A DNA stretch of 64,000 nucleotides, taken from Pseudobdellovibrio sp. (GTDB lineage Bacteria; Bdellovibrionota; Bdellovibrionia; Bdellovibrionales; Bdellovibrionaceae). The stretch covers positions 62,001-126,000 of the forward strand of contig JAMPXC010000002.1 in NCBI GenBank assembly GCA_023701385.1. Direction: 5' to 3'. Below are positions 51,225-59,886 of the stretch, one piece after another. The position numbers and the translations under genes were made by a program. The notes under the pieces were generated by a model. The model was given only the letters and a program-made list of their open reading frames with translations. It was not told where the DNA came from and searched no databases. Position 1 is the stretch's first letter; the number at the start of each line of letters is the position of its first letter.

Positions 51225-51241
51225 CGTAACACTGGTACAAC

Positions 51242-52645
51242 ATGAAAAACGCAAAGGTAACAAACAAAAATTTACGAAATGCATTACTAACTTTAACCCT
51301 GACGAGCGTATTACAATCCTGTTTACTTTCGTCCTCTTCTGACAAACCTTATGCCTCAAACACGAATCAGGCGACAACTTGCGAAGCACGTACAACAGCT
51401 TCGAATATGTCTGCAGACGTAGACAACATGCAAAATAATGACGATCTTTTTCAAGACGTTAACGAACAAGAAGTTACAAACTTTTCTGCGAATACAAACT
51501 CTGATCAAGATGCCGATACGTTACAAAAACGTACAGTACGTATTAATGTTGCGCTGTTAAAACAGCGTATCTTAGAAAGACGTAGTAACAATTTCCACTT
51601 GCCCCTCCTGAATAACAAATCGGTGAATGTGGTGTTACAAGAAGTTCAGAAATATTCTGATAACAATATCGTAGCCACAGGAAGAATCGATAATGACCAA
51701 TTAAGCAATGTAACAATCGTTATTAATAATGATGTGATGGTTGCTAACGTTGGCGAACAAGCGACTGATGAACATTATGAAATCCGCTTTGCTGGAAACG
51801 GCGTTCATACGGTTAAATCTGTAACTGATACCGACACTGAGTGTTTAACTGAAGAAGGTGGTGGTGCGAACACAGCAAACTTCGTTCAACCCTTAAACAC
51901 ACAACAAGATACTGAAATGGCAGCGATGGATGCTGTACCACAGATCGACGTGATGGTCGCCTATACACCGAACGCCCTTAAAAATGCCGGTGGTACAGAT
52001 GCGATGAAAGCCTTAATCCAAATGGGTGTGGCCGATTCAAATAAGGCTTACCAATCAAGTGGTGCGAACCTATCGCTTCGTTTAGTAGGCACATTGGCCA
52101 TGACACAAAATGAATCTTCATTTTCATCTGACTTATCAGCGCTAAAAGGTACAAGCGATGGTAAATGGGATGCTGTGCATGCTGAACGCCGCCGTGTGGG
52201 TGCCGATTTAGTTGCGTTAGTTGCGTACTATCCGAACTCATCAACAGCGGGTATCGGTTATGTGGGGTCGACTTATAGCTCAGGTTTTTCGATCACTAAA
52301 ACAACAGCGTTTAAACAGTTCTCGTTTACGCATGAGTTAGGGCATAACATCGGTTTAAATCATAGCGATGGTTATGAAAACTCATCGGGCCGATTCAGAA
52401 CGGTGATGGCTTACGGTACTTACACTCGTATTGCGCGCTTTTCTAATCCTGCACTTGATTACAATGGCTATGCGACGGGAACTTCGTCAAATAATAGTGC
52501 GAAGATCTTAAACGCTAATGGAGCTAAAGTAGCAGGCTTCTCAGCCTCAGTGTCACAATCAGAGAATCCAACGAACTCTGGTCCGATCACTACGCCAGCT
52601 GAACCTTGTTCAGATGGCGATACGCCTCCGGTGGCCAGCGAATAA
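51242..52645 (+). CDS. Lipoprotein zinc metalloprotease (metzincin, reprolysin-like)
   Basis: A 467-residue protein with a signal segment ending in the lipobox VLQSC (Cys27). An N-terminal prodomain-like region (about 40-225) precedes a catalytic domain starting near IDVMVAYTPNAL. The zinc site HELGHNIGLNH (His364, Glu365, His368, His374) and the Met-turn VMAYG are complete, so it is a probable active endopeptidase of the M12B/Reprolysin_5 type. The C-terminal tail is Ser/Pro-rich. A surface-anchored protease would fit predatory digestion, but the target is unknown. A bidirectional terminator follows at 52667. Confidence 0.88.
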   Translation: MKNAKVTNKNLRNALLTLTLTSVLQSCLLSSSSDKPYASNTNQATTCEARTTASNMSADVDNMQNNDDLFQDVNEQEVTNFSANTNSDQDADTLQKRTVRINVALLKQRILERRSNNFHLPLLNNKSVNVVLQEVQKYSDNNIVATGRIDNDQLSNVTIVINNDVMVANVGEQATDEHYEIRFAGNGVHTVKSVTDTDTECLTEEGGGANTANFVQPLNTQQDTEMAAMDAVPQIDVMVAYTPNALKNAGGTDAMKALIQMGVADSNKAYQSSGANLSLRLVGTLAMTQNESSFSSDLSALKGTSDGKWDAVHAERRRVGADLVALVAYYPNSSTAGIGYVGSTYSSGFSITKTTAFKQFSFTHELGHNIGLNHSDGYENSSGRFRTVMAYGTYTRIARFSNPALDYNGYATGTSSNNSAKILNANGAKVAGFSASVSQSENPTNSGPITTPAEPCSDGDTPPVASE

Positions 52646-52666
52646 TATCGTTATCAAAATTAAAAT

Positions 52667-52696
52667 AAAAAACCCGCTTTTTAGAGCGGGTTTTTT
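52667..52696. terminator. Bidirectional rho-independent terminator
   Basis: AAAAAACCCGCT, loop TTTTAG, AGCGGGTTTTTT: a 12-bp stem with A and T runs on either side, between the convergent metalloprotease and PilZ genes. It should terminate both transcripts. Confidence 0.92.
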
Positions 52697-52716
52697 ATTT
52701 TATCTGTTTGTTTATT

Positions 52717-53397
52717 TTAAGATGATTTTAAATGAGTTCTTTGATGAAGCTCATTGATCATTGATACCAGTTTATCTTCGCAAGAATAAAGCATATGGTG
52801 AAATTCAATACCTACCGCAAATTGCTCTGGTCCATGTGGGCGTACGTTTCTAATTACGCCTTGAAGCTGTAGTGAGCCTTCAGCGCCGTTAATTAACGTG
52901 GCATCGATTAAATCTTTAGACTGCAGAACAGTCTTTGGGGCATTCACGATAACCGAGCAACCATGTGAATTTAAATCAGACACCGAGCAATCTAATAAAC
53001 ACGCTTCTTCGTTTAAAGAACCGATGACTAATTTTAAATGTGTGTCAGGCGGAACTTTATAACGAACTGTTTGGCGGTTTTGCAGGTGAAATACCCGTTT
53101 TAAATTTAAAACAACATGGCCGTCTTCAAGAGCCGGTATTGTTTCAAACATATATTTTTCAGTATCAACCATAAAGTGAGCGGTGTAGTTTTCAGAATAC
53201 GAAAAATCTAAATCAAGCTTTACGGCACCTTTGCAGTAAAATTTATTCTGCTCTTCTAAACGCGTTACTTTCAGTGGCAATGTGCGATCGTACTTATCTT
53301 TAAGTAGAAGAACGGCGTCGCCATTCATAAGTTTCATTAAAACTTTTTGTTTGAATGCAAAGTCGGTGATTTGTTTTAAAACTGTAATTTCTGCCAT
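52717..53397 (-). CDS. PilZ-domain c-di-GMP receptor protein
   Basis: A 226-residue cytosolic protein. The N-terminal 100 residues form a beta-rich YcgR-like domain. The C-terminal PilZ domain (about 105-220) has the motif RQTVRYKVP, giving both arginines, and DLNSHG, matching (D/N)xSxxG, then FAVGIEF. All c-di-GMP ligands are present. Two-domain proteins of this kind brake the flagellar motor or control surface polysaccharide. No partner gene is adjacent. It is the third PilZ-type protein in the window, and unlike that at 6936 it is intact. Confidence 0.88.
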   Translation of the reverse strand: MAEITVLKQITDFAFKQKVLMKLMNGDAVLLLKDKYDRTLPLKVTRLEEQNKFYCKGAVKLDLDFSYSENYTAHFMVDTEKYMFETIPALEDGHVVLNLKRVFHLQNRQTVRYKVPPDTHLKLVIGSLNEEACLLDCSVSDLNSHGCSVIVNAPKTVLQSKDLIDATLINGAEGSLQLQGVIRNVRPHGPEQFAVGIEFHHMLYSCEDKLVSMINELHQRTHLKSS

Positions 53398-53474
53398 AGT
53401 GTTGAAGTTATCGGTCTTAACCGAAGCAAAGTGAATGGCCCAACGTCGAGGGCTTAACGCAAAACAAACAAACC

Positions 53475-53511
53475 TAAGACAGTACCGTAAACAGCTCGCG
53501 AAACTGTCTTA
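53475..53511. promoter_or_regulatory. TAAGACAGT / ACTGTCTTA inverted repeat
   Basis: A perfect 9-bp inverted repeat with a 19-nt spacer in the divergent region between the PilZ protein at 52717 and the lipoprotein at 53595. It shares the AGAC/GTCT half-sites seen elsewhere. Confidence 0.4.
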
Positions 53512-53594
53512 AAAAGTCGTACAGAAAAACTAGACTCGACTCAAAAGCCTTGATGGTAGCGGTTTTTAAGCTATTTAGTCCAAACTGCTTATCT

Positions 53595-54611
53595 ATGAAG
53601 AAAAGGATAAAAACACAAAATCAATTCGCAAAAACAGTAACAATCTACACAGCCGCTTTTCTCTTAACAGGACTATTTTCAGGCTGTTTAAACCCAGACC
53701 TTACATCAAGCACTTCTTCAACGACGTCTGACGACAATAACTCCCAAGCAACTCCGACAACTTCGGGAACACCGACAGTGTCGCAACCGCCGGTCGTAAT
53801 ACCTACGCCGACGCCCACTCCAACACCTGCACCAGAACCACCCCCAACACCAGCTCCTAGCACGGGGTATACGGCCGCTATTAAAGATATTGCCGCGAAA
53901 TCGTCGTGTTCCCAGTTTTCGTTTACGAGCCGTGGTAAGCCGCCTATGGCTTATTTAAAAGGGATGTCGTTAACTTATGCGCGAAGTCTTTGCCGTATTC
54001 GTGCAAACCCAGTTAAACCTGCAGCTTCAATTTTAAAATCAGCAAGTTCAGGCAATGCCGCAAAAGATGTTTTGGCTCACTACAGCAGTATCTTAGCTAA
54101 TGCCGGTCTGCAAACAAGCCCAGCCGGTGATGAGCCCCTGCATTCAACTTATGTGATTGGTGTGGGATTGGGAATGCGTGAAAGTTCTGGCCGCTATTGT
54201 GTCGGTTGGGATACCGCTGCGGGATCTGATCGTTCGTCATCTGAAGGTGAAGCAGGTTTATTCCAGCAAAGTTACAATTCAATGGGAGCTTCAACAGAAT
54301 TACGTAAACTTTATGACGAATACTTAGCTGATGAAAGCCGCTGTCATTTAGCGACGTTTAAAGAAAATGTGAGTTGTTCGGCGCAATCGGTTCTAGGATC
54401 GGGTGCAGGGGCTGATTACCAAGCGTTTTTAAAACGTTGTCCGGCTTTCGCTACAGAATATGCGATGACTTTGATTCGTATTTTACGTGCGCACTTTGGG
54501 CCGTTAAACCGCCAAGAAGCGCAAGTCGTACCAGCGTGTGATACGATGTTAAGCCAAGTGCAAAAACTTGTAGAATCAAATCCTGAAGCCGCTTGTGCAG
54601 AGCTATTTTAA
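53595..54611 (+). CDS. Lipoprotein with lysozyme-like (transglycosylase-type) domain
   Basis: A 338-residue lipoprotein. The lipobox GLFSGC is near residue 32, then a Ser/Thr stretch and a Pro-Thr-rich spacer (about 60-95) that would hold the domain away from the membrane. The C-terminal domain (about 110-338) has a lysozyme-like look: GMRESSGRYCVGWD with candidate catalytic Glu196, then EAGLFQQSYNSMG, resembling the GLMQ helix of lytic transglycosylases. Eight cysteines suggest disulfides. Peptidoglycan cleavage is a reasonable inference but the match is short. The start is ambiguous: ATG at 53595 gives a proper signal peptide; an upstream ATG is at 53550. Confidence 0.68.
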   Translation: MKKRIKTQNQFAKTVTIYTAAFLLTGLFSGCLNPDLTSSTSSTTSDDNNSQATPTTSGTPTVSQPPVVIPTPTPTPTPAPEPPPTPAPSTGYTAAIKDIAAKSSCSQFSFTSRGKPPMAYLKGMSLTYARSLCRIRANPVKPAASILKSASSGNAAKDVLAHYSSILANAGLQTSPAGDEPLHSTYVIGVGLGMRESSGRYCVGWDTAAGSDRSSSEGEAGLFQQSYNSMGASTELRKLYDEYLADESRCHLATFKENVSCSAQSVLGSGAGADYQAFLKRCPAFATEYAMTLIRILRAHFGPLNRQEAQVVPACDTMLSQVQKLVESNPEAACAELF

Positions 54612-54853
54612 ATATTTTTAAGAACGAATATTACAGAGCTTGGTTTGCCATTCAAATCGGGCTCTGTTGTTTTAATTAAATCAAATTTACAGTCATTAAA
54701 TAATAACTGCCACGATTCAAGCGTGCGTCCATACCACGGCATTTTTCCGTTAAAGGGAATCGTCATTGTTTTAAAATCTTCTTCGTTCCAGCCATCGTGT
54801 TGAACGGCTCTAATTATAAGTACCTTTAAATTTTGAAAATTAAAAATCGCGAG
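54608..54853 (-). pseudogene. C-terminal remnant of a SAM-dependent methyltransferase
   Basis: On the minus strand an open frame of 81 codons, with no usable start, reads KVLIIRAVQHDGWNEEDF, then NGKMPWYGRTLESWQLLF, and PSSVIFVLKNI before TAA. This order matches the end of class I small-molecule methyltransferases (the RTxxEWxxLL helix and SVIxxxK last strand). The upstream two thirds are missing, cut by a stop at 54854 and the following gene. It converges with the lipoprotein, overlapping its stop by 4 bp. Confidence 0.6.
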
Positions 54854-55292
54854 TTAATTTTTTGATACCTTTGATGATAGACGCCGTCGTTGCTTTTTCG
54901 CGTTCGATTTCTTGTGGAATTAAAGCCCAGCTACGTGAATAGATATCACGCTCAATAGCACTTAATTCATCATCTTTAAGTAAGTTTTCAATATTTGAAC
55001 GTTGTGTTTCAAGAGCATGGATACGTGATTTCATGTCGTCTTCCATAAAAGCTACACCAAAAGCTGAATCAGCTTTGTTGATCTTTTGTTTTAAACCTGA
55101 ACACGCTAATATCTGCACCATTTTAACTGAATATGCACTTTGCAATAGAACTGAACGTTCGCCTTCGCTTAAGCCTTCGACTTTTGCGATTCTTTCTTTT
55201 TCAGTAAGGATATCTGTTGTTACACACTTTTCTTTGGCAAAAGCTGTTAAAGAAATCGACACTAGACTTAAAAGGGCTATTAAATTTCTCAT
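54840..55292 (-). CDS. Small secreted protein of unknown function
   Basis: A 150-residue protein with a signal peptide ending near LTAFAK (residue 19). The mature chain is helical and charged, with two cysteines (EKCVTTD and ILACSGLK) that could pair, and a C-terminal coiled-coil-like stretch. No family recognised; it is probably periplasmic. Its end overlaps the methyltransferase remnant in another frame, which suggests that this region was rearranged. It is divergent from the TPR lipoprotein at 55408, with GGTCTAG at 55370-55376 in between. Confidence 0.65.
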   Translation of the reverse strand: MRNLIALLSLVSISLTAFAKEKCVTTDILTEKERIAKVEGLSEGERSVLLQSAYSVKMVQILACSGLKQKINKADSAFGVAFMEDDMKSRIHALETQRSNIENLLKDDELSAIERDIYSRSWALIPQEIEREKATTASIIKGIKKLTRDF

Positions 55293-55407
55293 AAGACTTC
55301 CTTTATTAGGGTTTAAAATGTTCCAGATGAACTATTTCAAGTTTAATGCCGTGATCTGGTCTGAGGTCTAGTACAGTCCAGTCTGGCAAACACCGAAGAG
55401 AAGAGTG

Positions 55408-57165
55408 ATGAAAAAGATTAATCTGATCTTCTTATTAGGAAGTATAGCTTTAACTTGGGGATGCGCCCAAGCACCTGTGGCTATTTCTGAAAAGACGATT
55501 TATTCAGATCTTTTTCCACAACACGAAACGCGTACCGGCTATTACAGAGATGTGGGGCTTGGTTATTTAAATGATAATAACTATGACAAAGCCGTTGAGT
55601 ATTTTAAGTTATCATTACTGCATGATCCTGCAAATGATGATGCTCGTTATTGGTTAAGTGTTTCTTTTCATAAGAAAAATCAAAATAACTTAGCGTTAAT
55701 TGAATTAGAAAAGTTAAGCGATGTAAGCCAGTTTGAATACGCACGCTTAAAATTAGTTTCAGATATTTATGAATCGGCTGAATCTTTTGAAAAAGTCATT
55801 GCGATCAACGAAAAACTTTATGATCTAAAAAAAGAAAATTTTCCCTTATGGAAAATCTATCAAATGAATTTAAATATGAACCGTTTGGATAAGGCATCGG
55901 CTAATTTAGCAGCATTAGAAAAAAACAGTGAAGAGGCTTACCGCGTGCATTTAGGCCGCTTTGAAGTGTTTGAAAGACAAAATCAATTTGAACAAGCGTT
56001 GAGCGAATTGCAATTAGCTGAAAAGGCAAAACCATTTGATGTATTAACCATGAAGAAAATGACGGCGATTCAGTATGATCTGCGTAAATGGCAAGATCTG
56101 TACACGCTGGGTACGAAATTCTCGAAGTATCATCCGTATGATTTAGATGTGTCTGAGCGTTTATCGCAAGCCTGTATCCGTATTGGTGCTTATGACGATG
56201 CAATTGCCGAATTAAAAAAGCAAAAAGAAATGTACCCAGATTCAGTGGGTATTGAATTTAAAATTGCCCATGTTCTTTTCTTAAAGCGTGATTTCGCGAA
56301 TGCGGAAGAGTTGTATCAAGAATTGTATGAAATTACAAAATCTGACCAATCAGTATTCTTTATTTCACAAATCCACTTAGCCCAAAACGACATTGATGAA
56401 GCCACAAATAGCTTAGAAAATTTAGCTTCGTGGTCTGAGTATTATCCGGCAGCGCAAGTTCAGCTAGCGCGCTTGGAATGGAAAAATAGCCAAACAGACT
56501 TAGCCTTAAACCGTTTACGCCGTGCTCATCAACTGCGCCCTGATTCTTTAGAGCTTTATCAAGAGTACGGCCAGTTTATGATTTGGAAAAAACGCTACGT
56601 TGAATCTATCGCGCTTGTTGAGCAAGGCATTAGATCGTTTCCAAAAGATGATAAGTTACGAATTCTTGCGGCGTACATTCATTTTAAATTGAACAATATG
56701 AAAGGCTTTCAGCACCAAATCGAACTGGCGAAAAAGCTGAACCCAGAAAATTCAGAAATTTATTCAGTGTTAGCAGAGCTTTGGTATGAAAAGAAAAAAC
56801 CTTATTCTGAACTAGAGTTTTTGGCGGCAAAGGCTTTGGAACTTAAAACGAGAAATAAGAATATTAAGCCGTTACTGGCATGGGCCTTATTACAACAAGA
56901 TAAGATGGCTGATGCAGTAAAAATGTTTGAAGAGTTCTATGATGCCGAACCTAACGAGCTTTTCTATGCGGAATCGTTAGCTGATATTTACCAGCGAAAT
57001 GTTTTGACGTCGAAAAATCAAGAGTTTCAAAAGAAGGCTGCCGCCTTACAAGCTGATGCTAAAATTAAGTCAGAACTTGACTATTTTAGATTCCAATCAC
57101 AGCAAGAACGCTTAAAAACTGATGGTGATGGAAATCGACTTCCGGCTAGTCTAGAAGAGCCATAA
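55408..57165 (+). CDS. TPR-repeat lipoprotein
   Basis: A 585-residue lipoprotein with lipobox LTWGC (Cys18-19). The mature chain is almost wholly tetratricopeptide repeats (about 12 to 14), for example GLGYLNDNNYDKAVEYFKL and YQEYGQFMIWKKRYVESI. TPR lipoproteins scaffold outer-membrane assembly and export (BamD, PilF, AlgK/PelC types). It is followed 48 bp later by the LysM beta-barrel protein and further on by the fibre genes, so it may be a periplasmic scaffold for that system. The ATG at 55408 follows an AAGAGAAG; a GTG lies just before it. Confidence 0.85.
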   Translation: MKKINLIFLLGSIALTWGCAQAPVAISEKTIYSDLFPQHETRTGYYRDVGLGYLNDNNYDKAVEYFKLSLLHDPANDDARYWLSVSFHKKNQNNLALIELEKLSDVSQFEYARLKLVSDIYESAESFEKVIAINEKLYDLKKENFPLWKIYQMNLNMNRLDKASANLAALEKNSEEAYRVHLGRFEVFERQNQFEQALSELQLAEKAKPFDVLTMKKMTAIQYDLRKWQDLYTLGTKFSKYHPYDLDVSERLSQACIRIGAYDDAIAELKKQKEMYPDSVGIEFKIAHVLFLKRDFANAEELYQELYEITKSDQSVFFISQIHLAQNDIDEATNSLENLASWSEYYPAAQVQLARLEWKNSQTDLALNRLRRAHQLRPDSLELYQEYGQFMIWKKRYVESIALVEQGIRSFPKDDKLRILAAYIHFKLNNMKGFQHQIELAKKLNPENSEIYSVLAELWYEKKKPYSELEFLAAKALELKTRNKNIKPLLAWALLQQDKMADAVKMFEEFYDAEPNELFYAESLADIYQRNVLTSKNQEFQKKAAALQADAKIKSELDYFRFQSQQERLKTDGDGNRLPASLEEP

Positions 57166-57213
57166 TCATAAGATCGTTTGATTAATCCTAAAATGTTATC
57201 AAATAATTAAGGT

Positions 57214-58533
57214 ATGCGAAGTATCAATTTCATCCTTTGGGTTTTCCTTGGGGGCTTGTTTTCTGCGGTTGTGGCCGCAGCCGCACCACTTAACAGGGTT
57301 GAGGCTTCGCCTCAAAACAAGGCTTGTTCGCCAGTTGTTAAAATAACAAAATACAAAATTTCAAAAGGTGAGCATGCCGCTGCGGTCCTTCGTAAATTCG
57401 GTCTTGAGCCTGTGTTTGGCAATAAAGGCTCGATGAATGATCTTCTTAAAGTTAATAACTTTCAAAATCCAGATGTGATTTCTCCGGGCACGATCATCAC
57501 TTTACCTTTTCATTGTGAAGAAGAAGTAAAGCCTTACAAAATTATTCAAGACGAAAAAGAATTTCGTATGGTTTCGACAGAAATTGTAAAATCGGAGCCG
57601 ATCGTTCTCGCTCCACCGGTTTCTGCGGCGGTTGCAGTAAAGCCTGTTGATAAATTCAGTGAAATCGTGGCAAAGCCTGCTGACCAGCAAATTCAAGATG
57701 TCGAAGCGGCTGAGAAATCTCAGGATAATATTTCAGAAGCTTTACGTTACCGTATGATCTGTGAAGGTGAATGGACGGGATCAGAATGTATCACACGTTA
57801 TTCGGCGATCTTTGCAAACATCGGTGGGTACAATAATAGATATGATGGTGTGGATTCAAATGCCTTACCTGGCGCACAAAAAGATGGTTTGCTACTTTCA
57901 AAATTAAATTTAGCAGCCGGTTTTGGCTGGAACAATTATTGGAATGAAAATGTTAAAACAGTTTTGTATGCCGAATTGCAGGACAATCAAATGCTACCGG
58001 ATATTAAAAGCGTTCCGATCGAAGGTGGCGATCGTTTGTTGACAAGTTTGCAAGCCGAGGCCCGCTATGAAAAAGGCAATTGGGGTTTCGGTCTGGGCTT
58101 TCGTCAGTTTGATAAATTGTACTATGTTTTTAGCTTTCAAAACCTAATTTTAGGCAGCATTTGTACGGTAAACGATGTGTCGCTTTGCGGAGTACGGGTA
58201 TATTCAGCGAATATTTCTTCATTGTTTTTTGATATCAGTTATCTGCTCTATCAAGCCGGTAAATTTAGATTTGAAACCGAGCTTAAATATTTCACTTTAG
58301 CTGCGACTAAAGTCAGTAATGTAGACGTGCAAGCAGGTTCGGGTCAAAGTATCGAGTTTTCAGTCACGCATGATCGCATAGAAGAGTATTTAAAAGGAAC
58401 TCTTCGTTACGCAATGGCGTCGCAGGATACATCCATTGAAACACAAAATGCGAAAGAATTAGCGTTGTTTTTTACATACTCTTGGAAGTTAAAAGACTGG
58501 TCAGAGGCTGCAATCAAAGCGGACAAGCCATAA
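57214..58533 (+). CDS. LysM-domain outer-membrane beta-barrel protein
   Basis: A 439-residue exported protein with a signal peptide ending near VVAAAAP (residue 25). A LysM-type peptidoglycan-binding domain covers about 45-107 (YKISKGEHAAAVLRKFGL, then NPDVISPGTIITLPF). A linker leads to a C-terminal barrel (about 195-435) of alternating strands such as GLLLSKLNLAAGFGW. It would anchor the outer membrane to the wall near the barrel. In the two FecR/TPR-barrel pairs elsewhere the periplasmic part is FecR plus TPR; here TPR and LysM come in separate genes. No transport substrate can be inferred. Confidence 0.78.
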   Translation: MRSINFILWVFLGGLFSAVVAAAAPLNRVEASPQNKACSPVVKITKYKISKGEHAAAVLRKFGLEPVFGNKGSMNDLLKVNNFQNPDVISPGTIITLPFHCEEEVKPYKIIQDEKEFRMVSTEIVKSEPIVLAPPVSAAVAVKPVDKFSEIVAKPADQQIQDVEAAEKSQDNISEALRYRMICEGEWTGSECITRYSAIFANIGGYNNRYDGVDSNALPGAQKDGLLLSKLNLAAGFGWNNYWNENVKTVLYAELQDNQMLPDIKSVPIEGGDRLLTSLQAEARYEKGNWGFGLGFRQFDKLYYVFSFQNLILGSICTVNDVSLCGVRVYSANISSLFFDISYLLYQAGKFRFETELKYFTLAATKVSNVDVQAGSGQSIEFSVTHDRIEEYLKGTLRYAMASQDTSIETQNAKELALFFTYSWKLKDWSEAAIKADKP

Positions 58534-58626
58534 TAATAAAAAATTTTATCCGAAAAATCTTAACAAAAAATTCACTGAAACGCTTAAACCAAAAGTCCAA
58601 AACATGTCTAGTCCTGTTGTGCGAAC

Positions 58627-58641
58627 GTCTTGAAACAAGAC
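58627..58641. promoter_or_regulatory. GTCTTG-AAA-CAAGAC palindrome upstream of the fibre locus
   Basis: A perfect 6-bp inverted repeat with a 3-nt centre, about 120 bp before the Ig-like lipoprotein gene, with a further TGTCTAG at about 58606-58612. A candidate operator of the lipoprotein-fibre operon. Confidence 0.4.
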
Positions 58642-58761
58642 AAAATGTTAGTAGGTAAGATTACAAGCGGCGCTGAGGTTTTTAAAAAATGGTCATAAGC
58701 TAAATTATGGTAATATTTAAGGAAGCGCGATTTGTGGCACGTAGTAGGAGACGAATACGTT

Positions 58762-59886
58762 TTGAATAAAATGAAAAACATTTCATTTTTATTTCACAAT
58801 TTCGGGCGCAATAAAGTTGCGCTTGTTGTCTCATTTTGTGTTCTGGTGCAAATATTCTTTTTTTCGGGTTGTAATTTTAATTTACTGGGTGGAAAGAATT
58901 CTAAAATTTCTGCCGGGTATAACCCGGGTCTGCGTACTGAGTCTTCTCCGCCGTCAATTAGTCCTATGACAGATCGTGAAATGGATGAGAACGATGTTGT
59001 CAGTTTATCATTTCAAATTTCAGATCCTGATACGTTTTTATTTTGCAGTGCGATCAATATAGCAGCCCGCTCGTCTGATCACGGTGTGGTCGACCCGAAA
59101 AACATGTCGGTATCGGGAACTTATCCTAACTGTGTGTTAACGATTCGTTCAAGTTCAGTAACAGAATCAAAACAAATTACAATCTCCGTAGATCTTTTCG
59201 ACTACTGGACAACAGTCAGCACAAGTTTTTTGTTAACTGTTCGCCGTGTAGAAAAACCAGGTCCATTTAAAATCACAAGCACTGAAGGGTTGAGAAAATC
59301 TATTTTAGTAAATTGGACAAAAGCAGATTACATGGATGGAACTTCGGCTCGGTACACTTTATATTACAAAAAAATTGCCGACCAAAACTTACAACCATCG
59401 ACATTTAACGGTATTATGCCGGTTTACCAAGCTTCACCATCTGCTTCGCAAGGCACATTTATCGAAGTTGTAGGTGCAACAAGTCCTTACTGGATCACAG
59501 CTCCTGACCATACTTTAGATGACAGCACGATTTATGAAGTTTATATCACTGCCAGAAACGGTTTTAATAATAAAAATCCAGACGTGCCACCTGAAGAAAC
59601 AAAACATGTGTTCGTTAGAACTTTAGATCGCTTTCAATTTAAAGTACGCGAGTTTGTGGCCGGTAGCCAACAGGAATTTAAACCACCGGCAGTGCACGCA
59701 GCGGCTTGCACCGGCGGCGGTAATGTTCCTCTGTCTCCTGCTTTTGAATTTTGCACTGATTCAGACAGATATTTTACGCAAGCTACTTTTGCCAGCCCGA
59801 TGGAGCGCACATCGGTGCTCACCGGATCTTCTAGGTATCGCGTGTACTTGAACGGTCAGGGTTTAATGTATGGAGAGTCTCCATGA
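58762..59886 (+). CDS. Lipoprotein with Ig/FN3-like repeats preceding the fibre gene
   Basis: A 374-residue lipoprotein. A long signal segment ends in lipobox FFSGC (about residue 37). The mature chain looks like two or three beta-sandwich modules; SILVNWTKADYMDGTSARYTLYY is an FN3-like strand pair and SLSFQISDPDTFLFCSA a cadherin/Ig-like one. Start: TTG at 58762 has GGAG 11 bp upstream, but ATG at 58771 or 58732 cannot be excluded. Its stop overlaps the ATG of the fibre gene by 4 bp (ATGA), so both are made from one transcript and the lipoprotein is a likely anchor or chaperone for the fibre. No family recognised. Confidence 0.72.
   Translation: MNKMKNISFLFHNFGRNKVALVVSFCVLVQIFFFSGCNFNLLGGKNSKISAGYNPGLRTESSPPSISPMTDREMDENDVVSLSFQISDPDTFLFCSAINIAARSSDHGVVDPKNMSVSGTYPNCVLTIRSSSVTESKQITISVDLFDYWTTVSTSFLLTVRRVEKPGPFKITSTEGLRKSILVNWTKADYMDGTSARYTLYYKKIADQNLQPSTFNGIMPVYQASPSASQGTFIEVVGATSPYWITAPDHTLDDSTIYEVYITARNGFNNKNPDVPPEETKHVFVRTLDRFQFKVREFVAGSQQEFKPPAVHAAACTGGGNVPLSPAFEFCTDSDRYFTQATFASPMERTSVLTGSSRYRVYLNGQGLMYGESP

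Larger units (their letters stand above)
50797..51241 (+). other. Long intergenic region with two symmetric elements
   Basis: About 440 bp between the divergent hybrid kinase and metalloprotease genes. It contains a perfect 9-bp inverted repeat (50985-51005) and a hairpin immediately before the protease start (51206-51224). A 71-codon plus-strand frame (50936-51151) has no ribosome-binding site or recognisable product and is not called. Confidence 0.5.
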
